64,000 nt of DNA, from positions 1 to 64,000 of the forward strand of contig JADJWM010000006.1 in the NCBI GenBank assembly GCA_016716365.1, in the 5' to 3' direction. The translations under genes and the position numbers were made by a program. How positions within the stretch are numbered: position 1 is the first letter of the stretch; every line of letters begins with the position of its first letter. This document shows, in pieces, positions 16,510-24,250 of the stretch. The notes under the pieces are model-generated. The model saw only the letters and a list, made by a program, of their open reading frames with translations, did no database searches and had not been told where the DNA came from. The DNA is from Chloracidobacterium sp. (GTDB taxonomy: Bacteria > Acidobacteriota > Blastocatellia > Pyrinomonadales > Pyrinomonadaceae).

Positions 16510-17748
16510 GTGAACGACGACCCCAAAATTCCAGGCCCGCCGCCGGACGACTTCTCTAAGACGACCCCGAATATCAACCCGGGCCGGGAGAACGATGCCC
16601 CGACGGATTGGGACAAGACCAACTACAATTTTCCTAAACAGCCGGCGGCGGACGATTGGGGCAAAACGGTCACGAACATAAAACCGATCGATACCGGGCA
16701 GCAGGATTTCGGGAAGACCTTCTATCCCGGCTCACAAGGCTCGGTCCCGCAGACGCCTGAGTGGGGAATGACCGAGGCAAACGTCCGAGTGAACCCGGCG
16801 GATATCGGCTCGACACCCGAGGACTTCGGGCCGCCGGCGGGCGGTTACGACAAGACGACGCCCTATTTTCGCCTCCCCGAGGCCGAACGGGCAAAGTACC
16901 AGGATCTGCCGCCGACGCCGGCCGAAAAGGCCGAGCAGGAAAAACGAGAACAACAGGAAAAAGGCGGAATTCCCTTATGGGTCTGGGCAGCGGTCGCCTT
17001 GTTCAGCATGTTCCTTTTCGCCATCGCCGTTTTGCTGTTCGTCTATTTCTTCATCATCGGCGAAACCCACTTCGAGGTAACGGTCAAGGGAGCACCGGCC
17101 GGCAGCAGGATCCTCGTCGACGACGTTCAGTGGGGAACATCGAAGGAAGGGGACCGGCGGCTCACAAACCTCGAACCCGGCAAGCGGGTGATAAAGATCG
17201 TTCACCCGAATTTTGAATGCCGGCCGATGGAAGTGATCGGCCAGGCGGGCGTGACGCCGGAACCGCTGATGGCCCGCTGCACCCCGGTCGAGGTCAAAGG
17301 CGAGGATTGCGGGGTCTTCCGCCCGGGCGAATTCGACAAGGCCGAGCGGTGCTACAACATGGCGCTCGACGCCCTCCCCGATCCGTTCACGCCGGAACAG
17401 CTTGTGAACGCCCTTAATATCCTGATCATCAATTTCGCGAGCGGAAGCTTCGAGATCCCCGATGAGCGGCTGGCGGCCCTCGAGAAAGGAGCGGGTTTCA
17501 TAAAACGTGTGCCGGCCGGCACGGTCCTTGAGGTCGGAGGCCACACCGACAATGTGGGAAGCGACGCGTCGAACCAAACACTTTCCGAAAACCGGGCGAA
17601 GGCCGTTCGGGACAAGCTTGTTTCGTATGGCGTGCGGGCCGAAATGCTCCAGACGCGCGGCTACGGCTCAACCAAGCCCAAATATGACAACAATACGGAA
17701 GAAGGCAAGTTCCTGAACCGCCGGATCCAGTATTACGTGGTCAGATAG
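16510..17748 (+). CDS. membrane protein with cytoplasmic D-[FWY]-x-K-T repeats and periplasmic OmpA domain
   Basis: 412 residues starting with GTG. Residues 1-150 are hydrophilic and proline-rich and carry a motif repeated about every 16-19 residues: DFSKT (14), DWDKT (33), DWGKT (49), DFGKT (66), EWGMT (84), YDKT (113). One transmembrane helix follows (about 155-183). Then comes a PEGA-like beta domain (GAPAGSRILVDDVQWG), a short linker, and a C-terminal OmpA peptidoglycan-binding domain (LEVGGHTDNVGS, LSENRAKAVRDKL). The protein should anchor to the cell wall while presenting the threonine repeats in the cytoplasm, possibly as kinase targets or FHA ligands; that last point is inference. Confidence 0.85.
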   Translation: MNDDPKIPGPPPDDFSKTTPNINPGRENDAPTDWDKTNYNFPKQPAADDWGKTVTNIKPIDTGQQDFGKTFYPGSQGSVPQTPEWGMTEANVRVNPADIGSTPEDFGPPAGGYDKTTPYFRLPEAERAKYQDLPPTPAEKAEQEKREQQEKGGIPLWVWAAVALFSMFLFAIAVLLFVYFFIIGETHFEVTVKGAPAGSRILVDDVQWGTSKEGDRRLTNLEPGKRVIKIVHPNFECRPMEVIGQAGVTPEPLMARCTPVEVKGEDCGVFRPGEFDKAERCYNMALDALPDPFTPEQLVNALNILIINFASGSFEIPDERLAALEKGAGFIKRVPAGTVLEVGGHTDNVGSDASNQTLSENRAKAVRDKLVSYGVRAEMLQTRGYGSTKPKYDNNTEEGKFLNRRIQYYVVR

Positions 17749-17757
17749 CCGCCCGGC

Positions 17758-18636
17758 CTACACGGCCACGGGCGCAGCGATCTTTCCGTGATGACTGTAG
17801 GCCTTGAGTCGGAGGTCCTCAAACTTGAACTTCAGAAGACCGTCGAGGCCCGTTCCCTCGGCGGTCTTTTCGATCTCAAGCAGCGGCAGCGGCAGCGGCT
17901 CGCGAGAAAGTAGCTCATCAACCTGATCAAGATGATTCGAATAGATGTGCAGGTCACCGAAAGTGTGGATGAATTCGCCCGGCTCCAGCCCGCAAACATG
18001 CGCGACCAGGTGGGTCAATAGCGCATAACTTGAAATATTGAAGGGCACACCGAGAAAAGCATCCGCCGAACGCTGATATAGCTGGCAATGCAGCGTGCCG
18101 CCGGAACGCGGACGCCCTCGTCCGCCGTCTTTGCCTTGTTCGACCTTAAACTGAAAAAGCGTATGACACGGCGGCAGTGCAACCTCGTCGCAGACCCTCG
18201 GGTCCCAGCCCGTTACGATCAGACGTCGGGAATTCGGATTCGTCTCTATTTCGCGTATAAGCCTCGCGATCTGGTCAACGCCGTTCACTTTCGGGTAATC
18301 GCCGCCGAATGAACGCCAGAGATAGCCATAGACGGGCCCGAGGTCGCCCTCTTCACGGCCAAATCTCGCCGTTTGCTCCGGCGTCGCCCATTCCTGCCAG
18401 ATATCGACGCCGCGTGCCCGCAGGTCGGCTTCATCCGTCGAACCGCTGAGGAACCAGAAAAGCTCTTCGGCCACCCAACGAAACGGCACACGCTTTGTCG
18501 TGACGATCGGAAAACCTTCGCGCAGATCGAACCGCGTTTGATAACCGAACGCCGAGATCGTCCCGACACCGGTTCGGTCCTCGTGCCGCGTTCCATTATC
18601 CAGGATGTGCCTTAACAGATCGTGATATTGCTTCAC
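17758..18636 (-). CDS. thyA: thymidylate synthase
   Basis: Folate-dependent methylation of dUMP to dTMP in the cytoplasm. 292 residues beginning at a GTG codon (MKQYHDLL). Conserved blocks: EDRTGVGT near residue 20 (phosphate-binding Arg), ELFWFLSGST, the catalytic cysteine in LPPCHTLFQF, the QLYQRSADAFLGVPFNISSY dUMP-binding segment and GDLHIYSNHL. Residues GKDGGRGRPRSGGT form an insertion before the active-site beta strand. The gene converges with the OmpA-like gene with a 9-bp gap. It is preceded by an inverted repeat. Confidence 0.96.
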   Translation of the reverse strand: MKQYHDLLRHILDNGTRHEDRTGVGTISAFGYQTRFDLREGFPIVTTKRVPFRWVAEELFWFLSGSTDEADLRARGVDIWQEWATPEQTARFGREEGDLGPVYGYLWRSFGGDYPKVNGVDQIARLIREIETNPNSRRLIVTGWDPRVCDEVALPPCHTLFQFKVEQGKDGGRGRPRSGGTLHCQLYQRSADAFLGVPFNISSYALLTHLVAHVCGLEPGEFIHTFGDLHIYSNHLDQVDELLSREPLPLPLLEIEKTAEGTGLDGLLKFKFEDLRLKAYSHHGKIAAPVAV

Positions 18637-18639
18637 TTA

Positions 18640-18724
18640 GTGAATAGTAAATCGTAGAGAGTCAATAGTAAAAAGGCTCAGGATCGAACCGCGATTTACT
18701 ATTCACGATTCACGATTTACTATT
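18640..18724. repeat. 15-bp inverted repeat between thyA and hypothetical gene
   Basis: GTGAATAGTAAATCG at 18640-18654 is repeated inverted at 18692-18706 and a degenerate copy follows to 18724. It fills the divergent intergenic space, so both promoters would lie in or around it. The AT-rich GTGAATAGT/ACTATTCAC pattern resembles dispersed intergenic palindromes. Confidence 0.7.
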
Positions 18725-18732
18725 TACTCACG

Positions 18733-19221
18733 ATGTTCGAGGTCAGTTTCAATTCTCCGCAGTGCGGCTGGATGTCGATCGGATTTGACGACGGGGTGAA
18801 CGAATTTCACACGACGACCGCGCATGCACCGCACGAGACGGCCTTGCCCGACCTGATGCGGATCCTGACCGCATTGGCCTCGAAAGGCGGAAACCAGACC
18901 GGCGGGGAGGTTGTGACTTCGAATGAACATGTACTCAAATGGAACCGCGACCCGGAAGAGTTCGATTTCCGCTTTGTCCGAAACGGCGGCGACTTGACCA
19001 TAGAGATCTGGGAATATCCTACCGAGGAACGCGATTCAGGCGAACGCGAACTCGTTTACTCGTATAAAGGGCCGGTCACGGAGGTCTTGGATGCTTTCGG
19101 CGAGACCTTCGACCAGCTTTACGAAGACCGTGACACCGACGAATTCGAATTCAACTGGCGCCAGCCGTTTCCCTATAAAGAGTATGAGGACTTTAGGTCT
19201 TCGGTCACCTCGGTTCGGTAG
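18733..19221 (+). CDS. conserved-looking hypothetical protein
   Basis: 162 residues, acidic, no signal peptide or membrane segment. Begins MFEVSFNSPQCGWMSIGFDD and ends with an aromatic-rich stretch (FNWRQPFPYKEYEDF). The composition and alternating hydrophobic pattern suggest a small soluble alpha/beta protein, perhaps of the SMI1/KNR4 or immunity type, but no motif is decisive and I do not assign a family. The frame is supported by codon usage like its neighbours and by the absence of a better alternative. Confidence 0.7.
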   Translation: MFEVSFNSPQCGWMSIGFDDGVNEFHTTTAHAPHETALPDLMRILTALASKGGNQTGGEVVTSNEHVLKWNRDPEEFDFRFVRNGGDLTIEIWEYPTEERDSGERELVYSYKGPVTEVLDAFGETFDQLYEDRDTDEFEFNWRQPFPYKEYEDFRSSVTSVR

Positions 19222-19369
19222 GGCATTCTTTCCTCCTGGTAGAAACGTCTGAACATTTTAACGGGCCCGCCCGGGAGCCGCATATCCATCTCATCGAATG
19301 GTCGATATTCCCCAGAATTGATATCATTCCCCTTCGTATCAAACCCGTTTTGATACTTTTTTATTTTGA

Positions 19370-20383
19370 ATGAAAGAGAAGCTATTAGATCTGTTAGCCT
19401 GCCCTAAATGCGGCGGCGATATCTTGCTGGCCTACGTCAGCAAGTATGAAGAGAAGGAAATAATCGAAGGCGTCCTTACCTGCAAAAAGTGCGATCACGA
19501 ATACAAGGTGGTCCGCGGTGCGGCGCGTTTTGTTGACCTCGGAAAGATCGAGGCCGACAAGGCGCACACCGCTAGAAACTTCGGTTGGCAGTGGACCGAG
19601 TTCACCCAGCAGGACCCTTTTTACGACGGCCAATTTCTCGGCTGGCTCAAGCCCGTCACGCCCGAATTCTTTGAAGGGAAGGTCGTGCTCGAAGGCGGCT
19701 GCGGCAAGGGTCGCCACACCAAACTCGCCGCCGAGTGGGGTGCAAAAGAGGTCGTCGGTATCGACCTTGGCGACGGTGTACGGTCGGCGTTCGCGTTGAC
19801 CCGGCACCTTCCGAACGTCCACATCGTCCAGTGCGACATCTTCAAACTCCCCTTTAAGCGTGTCTTCGATTACGCGTTCAGCGTCGGCGTCCTTCACCAC
19901 ACACCCGACCCGAAAGGGGCTTTCGTCTCCCTGGCCGGAAAGGTGAAAAAAGGCGGCCATATTTCCGCGTGGATCTACGGCGCCGAAAACAACGAGTGGA
20001 TCACCAAGTACGTCGATCCGGTCCGCGAAGGCTTCACTTCAAAGATCAGCCAGCCCATTCTTTATCAATTATCAAAGTTACCGACCCTGGGCGTGTTTCT
20101 CACCACGAAACTCGTTTACAAGCCGGCAAACATCATCGCCAAGCCCGTCGCTAAACGGCTTTTCTACAACGATTACCTTAACCACCTCGGCACCTTTGGC
20201 TGGCGCGAACAGCACAACATCGTCTTTGACCACCTGGTCGCCCCGACAGCGTATTACATTTCTAAAGAGGAATTTGCCGAATGGTGGGAAGCTATCAAAG
20301 CGAGCGACGTCGAGATCTCCTGGCATAACAGCAACAGCTGGTGCGGCTTCGGTCGGATCGATGGTCAGAACCGGGAGCGGTAG
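19370..20383 (+). CDS. SAM-dependent methyltransferase with Trm112-like zinc ribbon
   Basis: 337 residues. The N-terminus is a Trm112p-like zinc ribbon (LLDLLACPKCGGDI, then CKKCDHEYKV), followed by a class I methyltransferase fold with motif I VLEGGCGKGRHTKLA and a post-motif FDYAFSVGVLHHTPDP. This architecture occurs in methyltransferases encoded in cell-surface polysaccharide or lipid loci. The last codons (NRER-stop) and the stop itself are supplied by a palindromic repeat, so the natural C-terminus may have been altered. Substrate unknown. Confidence 0.85.
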   Translation: MKEKLLDLLACPKCGGDILLAYVSKYEEKEIIEGVLTCKKCDHEYKVVRGAARFVDLGKIEADKAHTARNFGWQWTEFTQQDPFYDGQFLGWLKPVTPEFFEGKVVLEGGCGKGRHTKLAAEWGAKEVVGIDLGDGVRSAFALTRHLPNVHIVQCDIFKLPFKRVFDYAFSVGVLHHTPDPKGAFVSLAGKVKKGGHISAWIYGAENNEWITKYVDPVREGFTSKISQPILYQLSKLPTLGVFLTTKLVYKPANIIAKPVAKRLFYNDYLNHLGTFGWREQHNIVFDHLVAPTAYYISKEEFAEWWEAIKASDVEISWHNSNSWCGFGRIDGQNRER

Positions 20384-20393
20384 CGACCGGGTT
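20369..20393. repeat. palindromic repeat, type B, at methyltransferase 3' end
   Basis: ACCGGGAGCGGTAGCGACCG plus GGTT. The 24 bases at 20370-20393 are identical to 29031-29054 inside asnB. It folds as CCGG-GAGC-GGTA-GCGA-CCGG with a tandem G-A mismatch. Here it provides the stop codon of the methyltransferase. Confidence 0.75.
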
Positions 20394-20417
20394 CTTCTTT
20401 CGAAGCAAAAGCAAACT

Positions 20418-21065
20418 ATGAAATTCGCTCCGGGCGTTGCCAAGAAATACCGTAAGTCCGTCAAGGACGCCTTCGACGCCATTCTTGCGCACGGCACGGA
20501 CCTGCAGAAACGTATCGCCGAGCATATCCTCGAATCGGATATGCTCGTCCGCGTAGCCCCTGTCAGCCAGGTGAACGCCTCCGGAGTGACCGGCCTGATC
20601 GATCCTGATGGAACGAATGAGAAGATCTCCGAGGAGCGGCTCGGGCTTCGAGAGGCTCTTGGCGAGATCTATATCGCCATCGCCGAAGAGACCATCGACA
20701 CCGGCGGCCAGCGCGGATGCGAGGGCACCTTCGTCCACGAAGGCCGCCACGCGTACGATTTTGCACGCACGATCGAGAGTTTTTCGAACGCCGATGTCAA
20801 CCCGCTAAGTATCTTTGATCCAACGCTTTACGAGCTTGAATTAGAGGCCCACAAGATCTCCGGCGACTATATGCTGTGCGTTAACAAGGAAGAATATCTT
20901 CACGAAGGCCTCCACCTGATGATCCTCGGCCGAGAAAGCGAGATCGGCGCGTGTTACGTCAGCGACGACGGCATCCACCGCCGGCTCCGCGAAAGCTACG
21001 CGCTCGATCCGGTCGATAACCCCGGCCCGCGGGCAAGCGAACTCCTCGGCCTGCGGCTGAAATAA
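20418..21065 (+). CDS. putative zinc metallopeptidase-like protein (HExxH)
   Basis: 215 residues, no signal peptide. It contains HEGRH in FVHEGRHAYDFARTI (about residues 111-125), an exact HExxH zinc-binding pattern, with a helix YELELEAHKISGDYML about 30 residues later that offers a glutamate as third ligand. The rest is mainly helical. I do not recognise the family. The short gap after the methyltransferase stop (34 bp) suggests co-transcription. Function as a protease is inferred from the motif alone; it could equally be a toxin or structural zincin-fold protein. Confidence 0.65.
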   Translation: MKFAPGVAKKYRKSVKDAFDAILAHGTDLQKRIAEHILESDMLVRVAPVSQVNASGVTGLIDPDGTNEKISEERLGLREALGEIYIAIAEETIDTGGQRGCEGTFVHEGRHAYDFARTIESFSNADVNPLSIFDPTLYELELEAHKISGDYMLCVNKEEYLHEGLHLMILGRESEIGACYVSDDGIHRRLRESYALDPVDNPGPRASELLGLRLK

Positions 21066-21198
21066 CACCCAGTAACATCACCGGTAGGGAGTGTGCCTTG
21101 CGAACCGCCGTGCGTTTGGGAGGATACTGGACGGCCTGGTGGCCACCGGGCACACTCGCTACTGCTCGTGTTTCCGCCTTTTGTGGCAGAATATACCT

Positions 21199-22005
21199 AT
21201 GAGCACCGCTCTTCCGCAAGAGATGCAGCAGCACACCTACGCGATCATGGACCGCGTGGAAGATTCGCATTGGTGGTTCGTCGGCCGCCGGGCGATCCTT
21301 GAGAGCTTTCTGAAACAGATCGTCAGCCGTTTTGAGTCCCGCCTTCAGGCGGCATCTTCCGCCGAAGGGCCGGTTAAAGCCGGGACTCTAAACCTCCGCA
21401 TTCTCGACGTCGGCTGCGGGACCGGCGCAAATCTCGAAATGCTTTCGCAGTTCGGCTCGGCCGAGGGCGTCGATGTTTCCGACGAAGCTCTCGATTTCTG
21501 CCGCAAGAAAGGTCTCACGGTCCAAAAAGGCCTCGCCGAGACTCTTCCCTGGCCCGACGAGACCTTCGATATCTCGACCGCCCTTGACGTGATCGAACAT
21601 CTCGACGACGACATCGCCGGGTTAAAGGAAATGCACCGCGTCACAAAGACGGGCGGCTACTCGCTGTTCTTCGTGCCCGCATTTATGTGGCTTTGGGGAG
21701 TCCAGGACGACATTTCTAATCACCGCATTCGTTATACGAAAAAGCAGATAGTCGATCGGGTGGAGAAAGCCGGCTTCAAGGTCGAACGCGCAACCTATGC
21801 GAATTTCACGTTCTTCGCACCTATCCTCGGCGGCCGCGTCCTCATGCGTCTGACCGGCATCAAACCCGAATCGGAAAACAACATCACGATATCCGGGTTG
21901 AACGGCGTGTTCGGCAAGCTCTTCTCGGCCGAACGCCATCTCTTAAAGCATGTCAACGCCCCGCTCGGCGTCTCGATCGTCGTGGTCGCTAAAAAAGAAC
22001 GATAG
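21199..22005 (+). CDS. SAM-dependent methyltransferase (class I)
   Basis: 268 residues. Motif I is ILDVGCGTGANLEML, motif II FDISTALDVIEHLDDD, and motif III region KTGGYSLFFVPAF; the EHLDDD block is typical of methyltransferases acting on quinone-like or surface-glycan substrates. Start taken at MSTALPQEMQQ; upstream in-frame codons lie in a repeat-like intergenic region. Between the N-terminal helix and motif I, residues about 46-63 (FESRLQAASSAEGPVKAG) are encoded by a palindrome and look like an in-frame insertion. A long C-terminal part follows the Rossmann core. Confidence 0.85.
   Translation: MSTALPQEMQQHTYAIMDRVEDSHWWFVGRRAILESFLKQIVSRFESRLQAASSAEGPVKAGTLNLRILDVGCGTGANLEMLSQFGSAEGVDVSDEALDFCRKKGLTVQKGLAETLPWPDETFDISTALDVIEHLDDDIAGLKEMHRVTKTGGYSLFFVPAFMWLWGVQDDISNHRIRYTKKQIVDRVEKAGFKVERATYANFTFFAPILGGRVLMRLTGIKPESENNITISGLNGVFGKLFSAERHLLKHVNAPLGVSIVVVAKKER
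21335..21387. repeat. in-frame palindromic insertion inside methyltransferase
   Basis: Outer arms AGTCCCG (21335-21341) and CGGGACT (21381-21387), with inner hairpin GGCGG-CATCTT-CCGCC. It keeps the reading frame and falls just before SAM motif I, where the family does not need extra residues. Confidence 0.6.
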
Positions 22006-22044
22006 CGTGTTGCGCTATAATGCAAAGTCGGCAGGTAGAAACTA

Positions 22045-22293
22045 ATGAATTTTTATCGACAAACGATCAAGAATCTCCCGCCGGTTTTTCGTGTCCCGGA
22101 CGAATTTCAGAACCGCGATGTTGAGGTGATCATTCTCCCGCTCGACGAGAACGGACAGCCGGTTAAAGACGATATCGATCGCGATGAAATGGGTTATCCC
22201 ATCGGATTTTTCGAGGAAACCGCCGGCACAGTCCCTGATCTTCCTGACCGAGAACTGCAGCCGCCTTACGAAGTGCGCTTACCCATCGACTAG
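22045..22293 (+). CDS. putative antitoxin of the PIN-domain toxin
   Basis: 82 residues, acidic, ending 2 bp before a VapC-like gene. The N-terminus MNFYRQTIKNLPPVFRVPDE and strand VEVIILPLDE resemble the swapped-hairpin antitoxins found upstream of PIN toxins, but there is no clear DNA-binding motif. Assignment rests on position, size and the tight coupling. A TATAAT-like element (GCTATAATGC) lies about 25 bp upstream of the ATG. Confidence 0.7.
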   Translation: MNFYRQTIKNLPPVFRVPDEFQNRDVEVIILPLDENGQPVKDDIDRDEMGYPIGFFEETAGTVPDLPDRELQPPYEVRLPID

Positions 22294-22295
22294 AG

Positions 22296-22697
22296 ATGCT
22301 AAAGTATCTTCTCGACACCAATGCCTGCATCGTCTACTTAAAGTTCCCCAATTCGACTGTTCGAGCAAAGCTCTCTTCCACGCCGCGATCGGAGATCGCC
22401 GTCTGCTCCCTGGTCAAATATGAACTGTTTTATGGTTCAATGCGGAGTTCCGACCCCGTTCGCTCCCTGAAGATCCAAAGAAAATTCCTCGATCAGTTCG
22501 AATCGCTTCCGTTTGACGATGCCATCAGCGAACACGCGGCACGCATACGCGCCGAACTAACCGCAATGGGCCGGATAATCGGAAGTTACGACATACTGAT
22601 CGCTGCAACCGCCCTTGCCCATGATCTAGTTCTGGTAACTCATAACGTTTCTGAATTCAGTCGGGTCTCGGGTTTGAAGTACGAAGATTGGGAGTAA
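22296..22697 (+). CDS. vapC: PIN-domain ribonuclease toxin (VapC family)
   Basis: 133 residues. The PIN-domain acidic residues are seen in LLDTNACIVYL (Asp at residue 7), the central glutamate in SLVKYELFYGS, and the distal pair in GSYDILIAATALAHDLVLVTHNVSEF. Members cleave tRNA or rRNA and are neutralised by the cognate antitoxin encoded just upstream. The arrangement antitoxin-toxin with a 2-bp gap is standard. The next gene (HIT protein) follows after 8 bp and may be read through. Confidence 0.9.
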   Translation: MLKYLLDTNACIVYLKFPNSTVRAKLSSTPRSEIAVCSLVKYELFYGSMRSSDPVRSLKIQRKFLDQFESLPFDDAISEHAARIRAELTAMGRIIGSYDILIAATALAHDLVLVTHNVSEFSRVSGLKYEDWE

Positions 22698-22705
22698 GAA
22701 CGTCG

Positions 22706-23023
22706 ATGTCCGACTTCTACTGCGAAAAAGTTTTCAGCGGCAGGACGCCGGTCGAAAAGATTTTGGAGACAGAGAACGTGCTCGCCTATCACCACACCCG
22801 CCCGTTCTGGCCGGTCCACATCGTCGTCGTCCCGAAACAGCACGTCGCGTCTGTACTTGAGGTCGACAACGATCTTCTGGTCGAGATCTTCGACGTCATC
22901 AAACAGGTCGCAGCCAAGGTTTATCAGGAAAACGGCGCCGCCCGCGTCCTGACAAACCTGGGCGAATATCAGGACTCAAAACACCTGCATTTTCACGTCC
23001 TTTCCGGGGACAAGATCAGATAG
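22706..23023 (+). CDS. HIT-family protein
   Basis: 105 residues of the histidine-triad nucleotide-hydrolase/transferase superfamily. The triad is HLHFHVLSG near the C-terminus, preceded by the usual HIVVVPKQHV strand-loop. The start is set at MSDFYCEKVF because upstream codons overlap the VapC gene end and add MGVRTS. The family hydrolyses nucleoside phosphoramidates; the specific substrate is unknown. The stop codon is the first element of a long inverted repeat. Confidence 0.9.
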   Translation: MSDFYCEKVFSGRTPVEKILETENVLAYHHTRPFWPVHIVVVPKQHVASVLEVDNDLLVEIFDVIKQVAAKVYQENGAARVLTNLGEYQDSKHLHFHVLSGDKIR

Positions 23024-23176
23024 CCACAGAGAACACAGAGCGCACTGAGAGACGATAGTCTGTGCCCACGGATCATCACGAATCATTTTAATAGTTTTCC
23101 TTTCTTAGAAAATTCGCTTGTATTTGCGTAAATTCGCGGGCCAAACCGCTTCTGTGAACTCTGTGTTCTCCGTGGC
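23023..23176. repeat. inverted repeat element with CACAGAGAACACAGAG arms
   Basis: GCCACAGAGAACACAGAG at 23023-23040 and CTCTGTGTTCTCCGTGGC at 23159-23176 are 18-bp arms with one mismatch. It occupies the whole convergent gap between the HIT gene and the glycosylasparaginase gene. The inner DNA is AT-rich and non-coding. Arms of this sequence are familiar as dispersed elements in several environmental phyla. Confidence 0.7.
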
Positions 23177-24246
23177 TAAAAATAGCTCTTGGCCTCGAAC
23201 ACCTTCCCTTTCGGCCACTCGGAGTTTGTGACCGCGTAAGTGAATCCCTTCTGGATCGCGAACGCTCCTATCTCGCCCTTGATTGAGAGGGCAAGGAACC
23301 CGACCTGCATTTGCTTCGCCTTTGCTGCGTCACGTTTGACGATGCGGCGGACGGCCTCGCGGCACGCCTGTTCAGGAGAGCGGCCCGCCCGCATTTGCTC
23401 GACGACGGTGTGAGTGCCGCAGATGCGGATGACCTCCTCGCCGACACCCGATGAGACGGCGGCCCCGGCCTCGTTGTCGACGAACATCCCCGCACCGATG
23501 ATCGGCGAATCGCCCACGCGGCCCCGCATTTTGAACGCCATCCCGCTTGTCGTGACCATTCCCGCCAGCTTTCCCGAAGAATCCAGAGCCGCCGTGGCCA
23601 TCGTGTCGTGGTTGAACGAGCCATCGTCAAAGCGGTATGGCGGCGCGATGTCGGAACCACCTGCGTTAGCGGGTGGGTTCTTCAGCTCCGACACATTACG
23701 GTTCTCGATATTTATCACAGGCTTGTATTGCGACTTCTCAAGCCACTTTTTCCACTCTTTCTCGGCGTCCGGCGAGAGCTTCCCGTCCTCAAGCGGAAAC
23801 CCGTTCGCAACGGCAAACATCTGTGCACCTTCTCCCGAAAGCAGCACGTGCGGCGTCGTCTCCATCACCTTGCGTGCGACCGACACAGGATGCTTGATCC
23901 GTTCAAGAAACGAAACCGAACCGCAGCCCCCGTCGCCGTCCATTATCGAAGCATCCAAGGTAACCCGCCCGTCGCGGTCCGGCCACGCCCGCAATCCAAC
24001 GCAGCAGCTCGGCTCCTCTTCACTCGCCCTTCCCGCCGCCTCCACCGCATCCAAGGCCGTGCCCTTCTTCTCAAGCAGCGGCCAAGCGGCATTGTTCGCG
24101 GTGATCCCGCTGTCCCAGGTCGATACAACTACCGGGAATTTCACCTTCAGCGGCAACGGCGATAGCGTCGCCTGACCAAAAACTCGCGACGCGAGAAAGG
24201 CCGGAACGGCGGCGATCGGAATCTGCAAAAACTTTCTTCGTTCCAT
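23176..24246 (-). CDS. glycosylasparaginase/isoaspartyl peptidase (Ntn hydrolase), exported
   Basis: 356 residues. Tat-like start MERRKFLQ with a hydrophobic segment to about residue 25. Family blocks: VVSTWDSGITANNAAWPLL, GTALDAVEAAGRASEEEP, DASIMDGD, and the autocleavage site HDTMATAALDSSGK, where Thr (in HDT) becomes the N-terminal nucleophile. Then GDSPIIGAGMFVDNEAGAAVSSGVGE. The enzyme hydrolyses N4-glycosyl-asparagine or isoaspartyl bonds. The residues NPPANAGGSD just before the cleavage region come from an in-frame palindrome, in a segment normally removed or flexible. Confidence 0.92.
   Translation of the reverse strand: MERRKFLQIPIAAVPAFLASRVFGQATLSPLPLKVKFPVVVSTWDSGITANNAAWPLLEKKGTALDAVEAAGRASEEEPSCCVGLRAWPDRDGRVTLDASIMDGDGGCGSVSFLERIKHPVSVARKVMETTPHVLLSGEGAQMFAVANGFPLEDGKLSPDAEKEWKKWLEKSQYKPVINIENRNVSELKNPPANAGGSDIAPPYRFDDGSFNHDTMATAALDSSGKLAGMVTTSGMAFKMRGRVGDSPIIGAGMFVDNEAGAAVSSGVGEEVIRICGTHTVVEQMRAGRSPEQACREAVRRIVKRDAAKAKQMQVGFLALSIKGEIGAFAIQKGFTYAVTNSEWPKGKVFEAKSYF
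23650..23677. repeat. palindromic repeat, type A, inside glycosylasparaginase
   Basis: CCACCTGC-GTTA-GCGGGTGG hairpin at 23657-23676 with flanking TGTCGGAA. It matches 28991-29018 in asnB at nearly every base. In this gene it encodes PPANAGG in frame. Confidence 0.75.
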
Positions 24247-24250
24247 TTTT

